A DNA stretch of 60,676 nt from ZC4RG29 sp036563875 (GTDB lineage Bacteria; Bacteroidota; Bacteroidia; Cytophagales; Cyclobacteriaceae), in the NCBI GenBank assembly GCA_036563875.1, contig DATCLO010000072.1, forward strand, positions 1 to 60,676. The letters are read 5' to 3'. The notes beneath the pieces were generated by a model, which did no database searches, was not told the origin of the DNA, and worked only from the letters and a program-made list of their open reading frames with translations. The stretch's first letter is position 1. Every line of letters starts with the position of its first letter. Below are positions 43,470-51,856 of the stretch, in pieces. Made by a program: the position numbers and the translations under genes.

Positions 43470-43497
43470 GTAGAGGCGTAGCATGCTACGTCTCTAC
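43470..43497. repeat. 28-bp palindrome with GTAGAGACG ends
   Basis: A 28-bp palindrome centred on GCATGC, with a single mismatched pair (GGCG against CGTC). Its ends (AGTAGAGGCG and CGTCTCTAC) match the termini of the 329-bp element at 5582-5910, so the two may be one family. It lies 34 bp before the PadR gene start, between two plus-strand genes. Confidence 0.85.
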
Positions 43498-43530
43498 AGC
43501 GTGCCCCGATCACTATTTACCGATTACCAA

Positions 43531-43863
43531 ATGAAAGGCACTCACCTTGGCGAATTCGAAGAACTTGTCCTCCTCACCATTGCAGCGCTGGTAAACGATG
43601 CATACAGCGTGGCCATCCGCGATGAGTTGGCGAAGCATGCCGATAGACCGGTGAAGCTTGGCGTCGTGCACGCTGTTTTGAATCGCCTTGAGCGCAAGGG
43701 GTATGTCAAGAGTCGGTTGGGAGAGGCGACCAGCGTGCGGGGTGGAAAGCGCAAGCGTTATTATACTGTTACCAGTGCTGGCAGAGCAGCTCTCGTGAGG
43801 GCCAAGGAAATACGCGATAATCTTTGGAATGTCATTCCGGAATTCTCATTCAAGAATACATGA
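43531..43863 (+). CDS. PadR-family transcriptional regulator
   Basis: A 110-residue winged-helix regulator from ATG 43531 (MKGTHLGEFEELVLLTI). PadR signature: LLTIAALVNDAYSVAIRDEL, LGVVHAVLNRLERKGYVKSRLGE, GGKRKRYYTVTSAGRAAL. Its stop overlaps the permease start (ATGA). PadR genes coupled to large permeases with a prefix domain are common in Bacteroidota and probably control the permease they precede. Confidence 0.93.
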   Translation: MKGTHLGEFEELVLLTIAALVNDAYSVAIRDELAKHADRPVKLGVVHAVLNRLERKGYVKSRLGEATSVRGGKRKRYYTVTSAGRAALVRAKEIRDNLWNVIPEFSFKNT

Positions 43864-46499
43864 TGGCGCGACGTGAACCCCAACCTCCGAGATGGGCGCA
43901 ACGGCTGCTCAGCTGGTATTGCCGACCGGAACTTGCTGAAGACCTCGAGGGCGATCTGAATGAAATGTTCGATCGCAATGTCCGGGAGCGCGGGCCGTTT
44001 CGCGCAAAGGTGATCTATTGTCTTGACGTCATCAAATTTTGCAGGCCCTATACCATTAGAAGACCGAACGTCCTCACCCTAATCCCCAACATGATCATGC
44101 TCGGTAGTTATTTCAAGAGCGCGACACGAAGCATCGCGCGCAGTAAACTCTTTTCTGCGATCAACATCGTCGGACTGTCTGTCGGCATGTCGGTTGGACT
44201 TCTGCTGATCGCAATGCTGACGGATATACTTTCCTATGATCGCTTTCATGAGAATCGCGATCGAATTTATCGTGTAACGAGTCAGTTTCAGCGGCAGGGA
44301 GATCTTATTTCCGGACACATGGCGACTACCTCGCTTCTTGCTGGCAAGGAGATCAAAGAATCGCTTGCGGGGATTGAGGATGTTGCAGTCATTCACAGAG
44401 GGTTTATGGGAGACATTACCTACGGGGAAAAAGTCGTCCCATTTGGCGGGCTCATGGCCGATGAATCCTTCTTTAACGTATTCTCATTCAAATTGCTTCA
44501 CGGGAATCCTGCTACGGCGCTGAAGGAGCCGTTCTCCATCGTCCTTACAGAGACATTTGCGCGCAAATTGTTCGGTGAGGAAAACGCAGTGGGTAAGACC
44601 GTTTTGGTTTGGGGCAGAGACTTTTCGGTGACAGGCGTTGTTCAGGATCCTCCGAAGTTTTCTCACATGCGCTTTGATGTACTGGGATCGCTCAGCACCA
44701 GGACGATCACAGAAAAAGACAATCCTTACGAAATGCTGTGGGAGAACATCTGGAACGCATACGCCTATGTGTTGTTGCCTCCCAACTCCAGCCCGGAATC
44801 ACTGCAGCAACGACTTGATGAAATATGCAGACGCAAGGCCAATGCCGTCGCGTCCGGCTATGTCCAGTTGGGCTTGCAGCCCATGGAGAATATCGTCATC
44901 GGTCAAAATCTGGGTAACCAGATTGGTCCCTATATGGGCAGTACAGTTGTGTGGGTATTCTCAGCTATGACGTTGGTCGTCATTCTTTCGGCCTGCTTCA
45001 ACTATACCAACCTGTCCACCGCCCGGTCGTTTCGACGTTTGAAGGAGGTTGGAATCCGTAAGACCATTGGCGCGGTGAAGGGAAATCTGCTTGTTCAGTT
45101 TGTTACCGAGTCAGTCGTTATCGCACTGCTGGCGTTGATATTCGCGGTTGGGATATTCGTCATTATCCGACCTCATTTTATCAGCATGGAGTATTCGCTG
45201 CAGGAGATGCTGGTAATGGATTTGTCGCCGCAATTGATTGGACTCTTCATACTTTTTGCGCTGTTGGTTGGTGTTGCTGCGGGATTTTTTCCTGCGCTCT
45301 TTTTCTCCCGGCTGAGTGCAGTGTCCTTATTTAAGGGAGGATCGGGTCGCCCGTCGTTTCGGGGAATCACGGCGCGTAAGATTCTCGTCGTTTTTCAGTT
45401 CGTCATTTCGATCATGTTCATATCGGGTACTGTGGTTATCTATGATCAGTACAAGCATTTCCTGTCTTACGATCTGGGATACAATACCGAGAACATCCTT
45501 AACATCCGGCTTGGTGACAACAAAGCCGATGCACTAAAAAACGAACTTTCCAAATTGCCGGAAGTAGCTGGCCAGTCGCAATCCCAACTGGTCATGAGCG
45601 TTGGCAATTACTTCTACACATTCATGAAAAATCCGTCAGATCCCAACGACTCAGCCCAGGTGTATTACAATCGGGTTGATGAAAATTTTCTTCCGCTTCA
45701 CGACTTTAAACTCATTGCCGGTCGAAACTTTAATCCGAAATCGCCTGAAGATTCGACAGAGCGGGAGGTGATTGTAAGTTCCTCTGTCTTGCGAAGATTC
45801 AACCTAGGAGCGGACGATCCTTCCAAAGCAATTGGTGCGGTTGTGAACATTGACCATACTGACTTGCAGATTGTCGGGGTTGTCGAAGATTTTCATTACG
45901 GCCGGGTAAACAATGCTACAAATAAAGAAGTTGTCTTCCGGCAACTCATGCCTGAAGAAGCAAAGTATTTGAATGTAAAGTTTGTCACGAACGATCTGCG
46001 GAGAGCCTATGAGAAGGTGGAACAGATCTGGAGCGGATTGGATTCTAATCATCCCCTTCAGGCCAAGTTTCTCGACGATCAACTGGAGGAGTCCTTCCGG
46101 GGATTTTCTGCCTCGGTTAAGGCAGGTGGTTTTATTGCAGTTCTCGTTGTATGCATTGCTTCCCTGGGATTGCTTGGGATGGTCATCTATACTTCCGAAA
46201 TACGTCTTAGGGAAATGAGCATTCGAAAGGTCTTTGGCGCCAGTGAGGTTGGCATTTTGTACCGGCTCGCACGGGGCTTTATGCTCCTCCTGGGTGTTTC
46301 GATAGCGATTGCGATACCTCTGACGTTCCTTTTCTTTGATCGGATTCTCCTGCCTGGCGTAGCAAATCACGCACCTTTAACGTGGTTCGAAATGGTGTCG
46401 GGTGCAGTCGTGATCCTGACACTCGCCGCCTTAATGATACTCTCACAAACGCTGAAGGTAGCCCGCTCCAAACCCGCTGAAGTACTCAGAACCGAATAA
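43860..46499 (+). CDS. FtsX/MacB-type ABC permease with N-terminal prefix domain
   Basis: An 879-residue protein. Residues 1-70 (RWAQRLLSWYCRPELAEDLEGDLNEMFDRNV) form the prefix domain found in PadR-linked permeases. Two MacB-type periplasmic core domains alternate with FtsX segments: VGLSVGMSVGLLLIAM, the ACFNYTNLSTARSFRRLKEVGIRKTIGAVKG coupling helix, and near the C-terminus IRLREMSIRKVFGAS. No ABC ATPase is encoded next to it, so it must use one made elsewhere or act alone. ATGA overlap with the PadR gene. Confidence 0.9.
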   Translation: MMARREPQPPRWAQRLLSWYCRPELAEDLEGDLNEMFDRNVRERGPFRAKVIYCLDVIKFCRPYTIRRPNVLTLIPNMIMLGSYFKSATRSIARSKLFSAINIVGLSVGMSVGLLLIAMLTDILSYDRFHENRDRIYRVTSQFQRQGDLISGHMATTSLLAGKEIKESLAGIEDVAVIHRGFMGDITYGEKVVPFGGLMADESFFNVFSFKLLHGNPATALKEPFSIVLTETFARKLFGEENAVGKTVLVWGRDFSVTGVVQDPPKFSHMRFDVLGSLSTRTITEKDNPYEMLWENIWNAYAYVLLPPNSSPESLQQRLDEICRRKANAVASGYVQLGLQPMENIVIGQNLGNQIGPYMGSTVVWVFSAMTLVVILSACFNYTNLSTARSFRRLKEVGIRKTIGAVKGNLLVQFVTESVVIALLALIFAVGIFVIIRPHFISMEYSLQEMLVMDLSPQLIGLFILFALLVGVAAGFFPALFFSRLSAVSLFKGGSGRPSFRGITARKILVVFQFVISIMFISGTVVIYDQYKHFLSYDLGYNTENILNIRLGDNKADALKNELSKLPEVAGQSQSQLVMSVGNYFYTFMKNPSDPNDSAQVYYNRVDENFLPLHDFKLIAGRNFNPKSPEDSTEREVIVSSSVLRRFNLGADDPSKAIGAVVNIDHTDLQIVGVVEDFHYGRVNNATNKEVVFRQLMPEEAKYLNVKFVTNDLRRAYEKVEQIWSGLDSNHPLQAKFLDDQLEESFRGFSASVKAGGFIAVLVVCIASLGLLGMVIYTSEIRLREMSIRKVFGASEVGILYRLARGFMLLLGVSIAIAIPLTFLFFDRILLPGVANHAPLTWFEMVSGAVVILTLAALMILSQTLKVARSKPAEVLRTE

Positions 46500-46607
46500 T
46501 TACGGTCCAGCCATTTAAACCAAGGGTTTGCCATCGGATGGTTTTTGCCTTCCGGTGGCTTGAATATTTTAATATCTTATGCAATTCAAAACCTTCACCC
46601 AAGAAAA

Positions 46608-47069
46608 ATGGCTTTGTACAAACTTCAGATCAATGGCAAGACCTACGAGGCTGACGTAGACGCCGATACCCCTCTGTTGTGGGTGCTGCGCGACAACCTC
46701 GGATTGGTAGGCACCAAATACGGGTGCGGCATCGCTCAGTGCGGCGCCTGTACCGTTCATCTCAACGGACGCGCAGTCCGCTCATGCGTACTTCCGGTTT
46801 CCGCTGTGGGATCCGGGAAGGTAACGACGATAGAAGGGCTCTCTGAGAAGGGCGACCACCCTGTCCAGCTGGCATGGGATGAAGTGGACGTTCCCCAATG
46901 CGGTTATTGCCAGGCGGGGCAAATTATGACTGCCGCCGCATTGCTCGCTGAAAATCCCAAACCTACGCCGGTGCAAATTGATAACGCCATGCAGGGTAAT
47001 ATATGCCGGTGCGGAACCTATCACCGCATTCGCGAGGCCGTGCAGTTAGCTTCTTCAAAACTTAAATGA
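46608..47069 (+). CDS. 2Fe-2S subunit of an isoquinoline 1-oxidoreductase-type molybdenum hydroxylase
   Basis: A 153-residue protein with two 2Fe-2S clusters: plant-type KYGCGIAQCGACTVHLNG (about 37-54) and helical CGYCQAGQIM ... GNICRCGTYHRIREAV (about 99-150). Start at ATG 46608 (MALYKLQINGK) fits the family; the open frame before it has no signal. It is the IorA-like small subunit of the xanthine dehydrogenase family, carrying electrons from the molybdopterin subunit. ATGA overlap with that subunit. Confidence 0.93.
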   Translation: MALYKLQINGKTYEADVDADTPLLWVLRDNLGLVGTKYGCGIAQCGACTVHLNGRAVRSCVLPVSAVGSGKVTTIEGLSEKGDHPVQLAWDEVDVPQCGYCQAGQIMTAAALLAENPKPTPVQIDNAMQGNICRCGTYHRIREAVQLASSKLK

Positions 47070-49240
47070 GCCCTACCATGGAGACGATGATTAAAACCAA
47101 CAGACGCGATTTCCTCAAGATCGCATCGGCCGCTGGTGGTGGCCTGTTGCTGGGATTTTACTGGAATGAGGCAGGGGCTTCCGTCATTGAGTCAGTCACG
47201 GAAGGTGCGCTTGCCGAAGGCGAAGTAACGTTCAATAGCTATCTGACGATATCACCTGATAATATCGTGACGATATTTTCTCCCAATCCCGAGTTGGGTC
47301 AGAATATCAAGACAACGTTCCCCATGATTGTGGCGGACGAACTTGATGCCGACTGGTCGAAGGTGAAGGTAGTCCAGGCTGCGCTCGATACAGAAAAGTA
47401 CGACCGCCAGGTGACTGGTGGTAGCGGCGCTATTCCTCACTCCTGGGAACGCCTGCGGAAAGCCGGTGCTACGGCCCGTCATATGCTCGTCGAAGCTGCA
47501 GCAAAACGACTGGGTGTGCCGGCTTCAGAACTGTCGACTGAAAACGGATTCGTAATCCATAAGAAGAGCGGCAAGAAACTCACCTACGGCGAGCTGGCAA
47601 CGGATGCGTCGAAGATTACGCCGCCAGAGGATGTGAAGCTGAAGGAACGCAGCGAGTTCAAGCTGATTGGCAAACGCGTTCGGAACGTCGATAATTTTGA
47701 GATGATCACCGGCAAGCCGCTCTATGGGCTTGATATATATCGCGACGGCATGCTGATCGGCATGATTCAGCGCCCGCCGGCATTCGGTACCAAGATCAAA
47801 TCTGTCGATGCGTCTGCTGCTAAGGCAATGCCTGGTATTGTCGACGTTGTAACATTCAAGAATAATGTCGCCGTTGTGGGGAAGTCGACCTGGCAAGTGA
47901 TGAAAGCGCGGAAAGCCCTCCGCATTGAATACGAAGCCGCCGGCAACATTGAAAGTTCCGCTGATCACGATCGCCTGTTCAAAGAGCTTCTCGATAGCAA
48001 GGAAGCTGAAGTGAAGCGTAAGGATGGCGACGTAGATGCTGCTTTCGCGTCGGCAGCAACGAAGATTGTAAGAGAGTATCAGTGTCCGTTCCTGGCGCAC
48101 GCGCCCATGGAACCCATGAACTTCTTTGCGGATGTTCGCGAAGATGGTGTCGAATTGATTGGTCCCACGCAAACGCCGAACTCTGCGCGCACGCAGGTGG
48201 CTGAGATGCTGGGCATCCCTCCGGAAAAGATTACGCTTCAGCTTACGCGCCTTGGCGGTGGCTTTGGACGACGCTTGAAGACCGACTTTGCGCTGGAGGC
48301 AGCAGAGCTTTCCAGCATTGTAAAGGCACCTGTGAAACTGATCTGGACGAGGGAAGACGACATGCAGGGTGGAAGTTACCGGCCGGCAGTTCGCTATCGC
48401 TTTGAAGCAGCGCTGGATGCCAGGGGTAACCTCATCGGGTACAAGCTGCGCGGTGCAGGGATTAACTCCGGCAATACTACCCGCGAACACAATTTCCCGT
48501 CGGGAGCGGTTGACAACGTACTCATTGAATCGATCGAGCATCAGTCGCCGATTACGACCGGTGCGTGGCGCGCCCCGATCACCAACTTCCTTGCCTTCGC
48601 GGAACAATCGTTCCTCGACGAGGTGGCGCTGGCAGCGAAAAAGGATCCGGTACAGTTCCGCCTGGAACTCCTGGAACGCGCGAAACAAAGACCGGTGGGA
48701 CAGCTAGGATACGATGCTGATCGGATGATCGCTGTCATCAAACTGGCCGCTGAAAAAAGCGGGTGGGGCAAAAAACGCGATGTTGCGCAAGGTTTCAGCG
48801 TATACTTCTCGCACAGATCGTACGTCGCCCAGGTTGCTGAAGTGGCGATGAAGAACAATCAGCCGACGCTGCAAAAGATTTACGCGGCAGCCGACTGCGG
48901 TATCGTCGTTAATGAAAGCGGGGCGAAACAACAAGTCGTGGGCGGTATTGTCGACGGACTTGGCCACGCGCTGTACGGAAATCTTACCTTCCGAAACGGT
49001 GAGGCCGAGCAAAAGAACTTTGACACCTACCGCCTCATTCGAATTAAAGAAGTACCGGACGTTGAAGTTCATTTTGTCGACAACGGCATCAGCCCTACGG
49101 GTCTGGGTGAACCCGCACTTCCGCCAACGGGTGGAGCCATCGCCAATGCCTTCTTCAAGGCAACGGGAAAGCGACTGTATCGTCAGCCGTTTATGCAACA
49201 ACCCGAGATGGAAGGCGTGCGCCTTGACCAAAGGATGTAG
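47066..49240 (+). CDS. Tat-exported molybdopterin-binding subunit (isoquinoline 1-oxidoreductase type)
   Basis: A 724-residue large subunit with a Tat signal (TNRRDFLKIASAAGGGLLLGF). Mo-cofactor contact regions LGGGFGRRLKTDFALEAAELS (about 392-412), TTGAWRAPITNFLAFAEQSFLDEVA and the C-terminal GLGEPALPPTGGAIANA with the active-site Glu are conserved. Members hydroxylate N-heterocycles or aldehydes; the two-subunit IorAB type lacks the FAD subunit and normally hands electrons to a cytochrome. No cytochrome gene is adjacent, so the acceptor is unknown. Confidence 0.92.
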   Translation: MSPTMETMIKTNRRDFLKIASAAGGGLLLGFYWNEAGASVIESVTEGALAEGEVTFNSYLTISPDNIVTIFSPNPELGQNIKTTFPMIVADELDADWSKVKVVQAALDTEKYDRQVTGGSGAIPHSWERLRKAGATARHMLVEAAAKRLGVPASELSTENGFVIHKKSGKKLTYGELATDASKITPPEDVKLKERSEFKLIGKRVRNVDNFEMITGKPLYGLDIYRDGMLIGMIQRPPAFGTKIKSVDASAAKAMPGIVDVVTFKNNVAVVGKSTWQVMKARKALRIEYEAAGNIESSADHDRLFKELLDSKEAEVKRKDGDVDAAFASAATKIVREYQCPFLAHAPMEPMNFFADVREDGVELIGPTQTPNSARTQVAEMLGIPPEKITLQLTRLGGGFGRRLKTDFALEAAELSSIVKAPVKLIWTREDDMQGGSYRPAVRYRFEAALDARGNLIGYKLRGAGINSGNTTREHNFPSGAVDNVLIESIEHQSPITTGAWRAPITNFLAFAEQSFLDEVALAAKKDPVQFRLELLERAKQRPVGQLGYDADRMIAVIKLAAEKSGWGKKRDVAQGFSVYFSHRSYVAQVAEVAMKNNQPTLQKIYAAADCGIVVNESGAKQQVVGGIVDGLGHALYGNLTFRNGEAEQKNFDTYRLIRIKEVPDVEVHFVDNGISPTGLGEPALPPTGGAIANAFFKATGKRLYRQPFMQQPEMEGVRLDQRM

Positions 49241-49245
49241 ACGAT

Positions 49246-49317
49246 AGACGCAGATTCAGACGCAGATGCGGTTGCAGCCGCAGGAATGCCCTGCATATGC
49301 ATCTGCGCCTGCGTCTG
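49246..49317. repeat. AGACGCAG iterated-word inverted repeat
   Basis: Inverted repeat of AGACGCAGATGC-type words: left side about 49246-49283, right side about 49288-49317, ending CTGCGTCTG. Arms are imperfect with a slipped copy (GCGCAG). It lies in the 132-bp spacer between the molybdenum subunit and the next permease gene, in the same organisation as the CTATGTG elements but with another word. Confidence 0.7.
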
Positions 49318-49372
49318 TTTCAACTGTAACCTAAGGGCGGAAAAATGCGACTAAGCCGGAAAACCGGTTCCT

Positions 49373-51757
49373 ATGGTTCGCAATTACCTGCTCATCCTGT
49401 TTCGCAATCTGCGGCGAAACAAAATCTCCATTTTCGTTAACGTCCTGGGCATGGCCATAGCTTTGGCCTGCTGCATCGTTGCCTGGTTTAACTGGCAGTT
49501 CAGTACAGGCTTTGACTCACATCACGAAAATCGTAAGGTCATCTACCGGGTTCAGGCTTGGCAGGAAGCCCATGGTGAACGCAATCGCTTTGCCGTTGTG
49601 CCGAATGCTCTGGCCGGCATGGTACGACAAAACATTGCGGACGTCGATGAAGTCGTCCGATACACATCTGCGCCGGGAAACATCCGGATCGGTGACGAAG
49701 TTTTTAGCGCGAGCATTTCCTATACAGATCCCGAGTTCTTCCATTTCTTCACGTTCACCACAAAGGGCGGAACGCTATCGTTGCACGACAGGAGCACCAT
49801 CCTGATCAGCGATGAGCTCGCAAGAAAATATTTCGATGGCGAAGATGTGGTCGGGTTGGCCATCACACAGATTAACCACGGGGAACTGAAGGAGTATACC
49901 ATCGGCGGCGTATTCGAAAGGCAACCGCTCAATTCAAGCTTTGGATTTGACGCAATTACACTGTGGGACAACTATTGGGTTACGACACCTGAAAGAATCG
50001 TGCAGGACAACAGCTGGGAAATCTCCAGTACACTATTCCTGAAGATTGATGATCCACATCGTGTCGCTGCAGTCGTGAACCAACTGCAGCGATACATCGA
50101 ACCGCAAAATCTCGCCCGCGAAGACTTTCAGCTGAGCGAATACTACCTGCAAAATTTCGAAACACTCTCGGCGAATTTTTTTGGCGAAACCTGGCTGAAC
50201 GGTGAACAATTGCGCTGGGGATTTCCTCCTTCAGCGGTGCTGGGTCCCGGCATTATGGCGGTATTCCTGCTGCTGCTCGCCTGTTTCAATTTCACCAACA
50301 CGTTTATGGCTTTGTCCGGAAGGCGACTCAGAGAGATCGGTATACGGAAGGCCATGGGTGGAAGGCGTACGCAAATTATTACCCAGTTTCTTGGCGAATG
50401 CATTGTACTTTGTTTGATGGCACTGGGGCTTGGAATGGTTCTCGCTGAATTCCTGGCGCCTCTGTATAGCAGTATGTGGGATGGTATTGAGTTGTCGGTT
50501 GAGTATGTAAACAACCCTGGGTTCATTGCCTTTCTGGCAGGACTTGTCTTCATCACCGCTATCATTGGAGGAAGTTACCCCGCATTTTATGTGTCGGCCT
50601 TCAGACCTGTAGCCATTCTCAAAGGACGACTAAAGTTTGGCGGCACAACCAAACTGACACGTGTCTTACTTACGCTTCAATTTTCTATCTCAGTGCTATG
50701 CATCGTCGCCGCTATTGCCTATCTGCGGAATGCGATGTATCAAAGAGATTATGACCTGGGGTACGCGACAAGCGGAGTTATCCTGGTGCCAGTATCCGGA
50801 GCAAGCGAATTTGAAGCTTTTCGAAATGAACTCATGACCGACCAAAGGATTCACGCCATAGCAGGTTCGGGAGGTCACGTCTCCGATAACTATTACCGCA
50901 TACCTGCAGAGTATGATGGTGTAAAGCATTTTGTAGAGGTGGTTGATGTTGGTGACGACTACCTTGAAGCCATGGATATTCAAGTGTTGGAGGGTAGAGG
51001 ATTTATTGAGGATTCAGAAACCGACCGGAAAGAGTCGGTCTTAGTATCGAAGGAGTTGGTTCGCACGTTCGGATGGAAGGATAATCCTATCGGGAAACGC
51101 ATTGTAGTGGCCGATACGCTGGCTTTGTATGTAGTTGGCGTGATTAACGACATCTACACCGACGGTTTCTGGAAGAAAGTTGCTCCGGCAATGCTTCGTT
51201 ATGTGCATCCGGACGACTATCGTTTTCTCGTTGCAAAAGCATCGCCTGAAAACGTCATGGCCGTGAACGAGACGATGAAAGAAGCGTGGAAGCGCGTCTC
51301 ACCCAATACACTGTATGAAGGTATTCCCTACGACCGAAACCTGAGAACGAGCGAAATGATTAACGGGAACGTCGTTGCCGTCTTCTCGTTTCTCGGCGTG
51401 ATCGCCGTGCTGATGTCTGCGACGGGTTTGTTCGCAATAGTTTCACTTACCCTCATTCGAAAGATGAAAGAGATTGGTGTTCGTAAAGTGTTCGGAGCCA
51501 GCGCTGCCAACGTGATTCGAGTGGTGGGTTTGGAGTTTGTGATTGTCATGGCAGTTGCTTCTGTGCTGGGTGGCGCACTGGGATTCGTGGCTTCTCACAC
51601 CATGATGGATGCGATCTGGGAATACTACCTGGAGGCGGATGCGGTAACGTTGCTGGCGGCGACGGGCTTATTATTCCTGGTTGCGGTACTTTCAGCCGGC
51701 AACAAGGCGCTAAGCGCAATGCGGGTGAATCCCGTGAACATTCTTCGGGATGAGTGA
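49373..51757 (+). CDS. FtsX/MacB-type ABC permease
   Basis: A 794-residue permease without the prefix domain. Starts with a short cytoplasmic segment then LLILFRNLRRNKISIFVNVLGMAIALACCIVAWF; first FtsX block ends with RRLREIGIRKAMGGRRTQIITQFLGECIV (about 315-345), the second with LIRKMKEIGVRKVFGASAANVIRVVGLEFVIVMA near 695-730. Typical of the large Bacteroidota 'ABC transporter permease' family; no ATPase adjacent. Followed by a strong terminator-like hairpin. Confidence 0.9.
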   Translation: MVRNYLLILFRNLRRNKISIFVNVLGMAIALACCIVAWFNWQFSTGFDSHHENRKVIYRVQAWQEAHGERNRFAVVPNALAGMVRQNIADVDEVVRYTSAPGNIRIGDEVFSASISYTDPEFFHFFTFTTKGGTLSLHDRSTILISDELARKYFDGEDVVGLAITQINHGELKEYTIGGVFERQPLNSSFGFDAITLWDNYWVTTPERIVQDNSWEISSTLFLKIDDPHRVAAVVNQLQRYIEPQNLAREDFQLSEYYLQNFETLSANFFGETWLNGEQLRWGFPPSAVLGPGIMAVFLLLLACFNFTNTFMALSGRRLREIGIRKAMGGRRTQIITQFLGECIVLCLMALGLGMVLAEFLAPLYSSMWDGIELSVEYVNNPGFIAFLAGLVFITAIIGGSYPAFYVSAFRPVAILKGRLKFGGTTKLTRVLLTLQFSISVLCIVAAIAYLRNAMYQRDYDLGYATSGVILVPVSGASEFEAFRNELMTDQRIHAIAGSGGHVSDNYYRIPAEYDGVKHFVEVVDVGDDYLEAMDIQVLEGRGFIEDSETDRKESVLVSKELVRTFGWKDNPIGKRIVVADTLALYVVGVINDIYTDGFWKKVAPAMLRYVHPDDYRFLVAKASPENVMAVNETMKEAWKRVSPNTLYEGIPYDRNLRTSEMINGNVVAVFSFLGVIAVLMSATGLFAIVSLTLIRKMKEIGVRKVFGASAANVIRVVGLEFVIVMAVASVLGGALGFVASHTMMDAIWEYYLEADAVTLLAATGLLFLVAVLSAGNKALSAMRVNPVNILRDE

Positions 51758-51795
51758 CGTGTGTGCTTGACACACTAACCGCTCGTGAAATATCC

Positions 51796-51823
51796 TGCCC
51801 CTGTACATTTAGGTACAGGGGCA
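51796..51823 (+). terminator. Terminator-like hairpin after the permease gene
   Basis: Perfect 11-bp stem TGCCCCTGTAC / GTACAGGGGCA with a 6-nt loop (ATTTAG), followed by TTTCCTATTTTG. It lies 38 bp after the permease stop and 33 bp before the next gene, both plus strand. Confidence 0.7.
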
Positions 51824-51856
51824 TTTCCTATTTTGGGCACGAGCTAGGTCCCGGAC

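Noticed and set aside
47525..48688. A 387-codon open frame on the minus strand inside the molybdenum subunit gene
   Set aside because: It lies wholly within a conserved plus-strand gene with clear motifs, and its translation resembles no protein; it is a codon-usage shadow.
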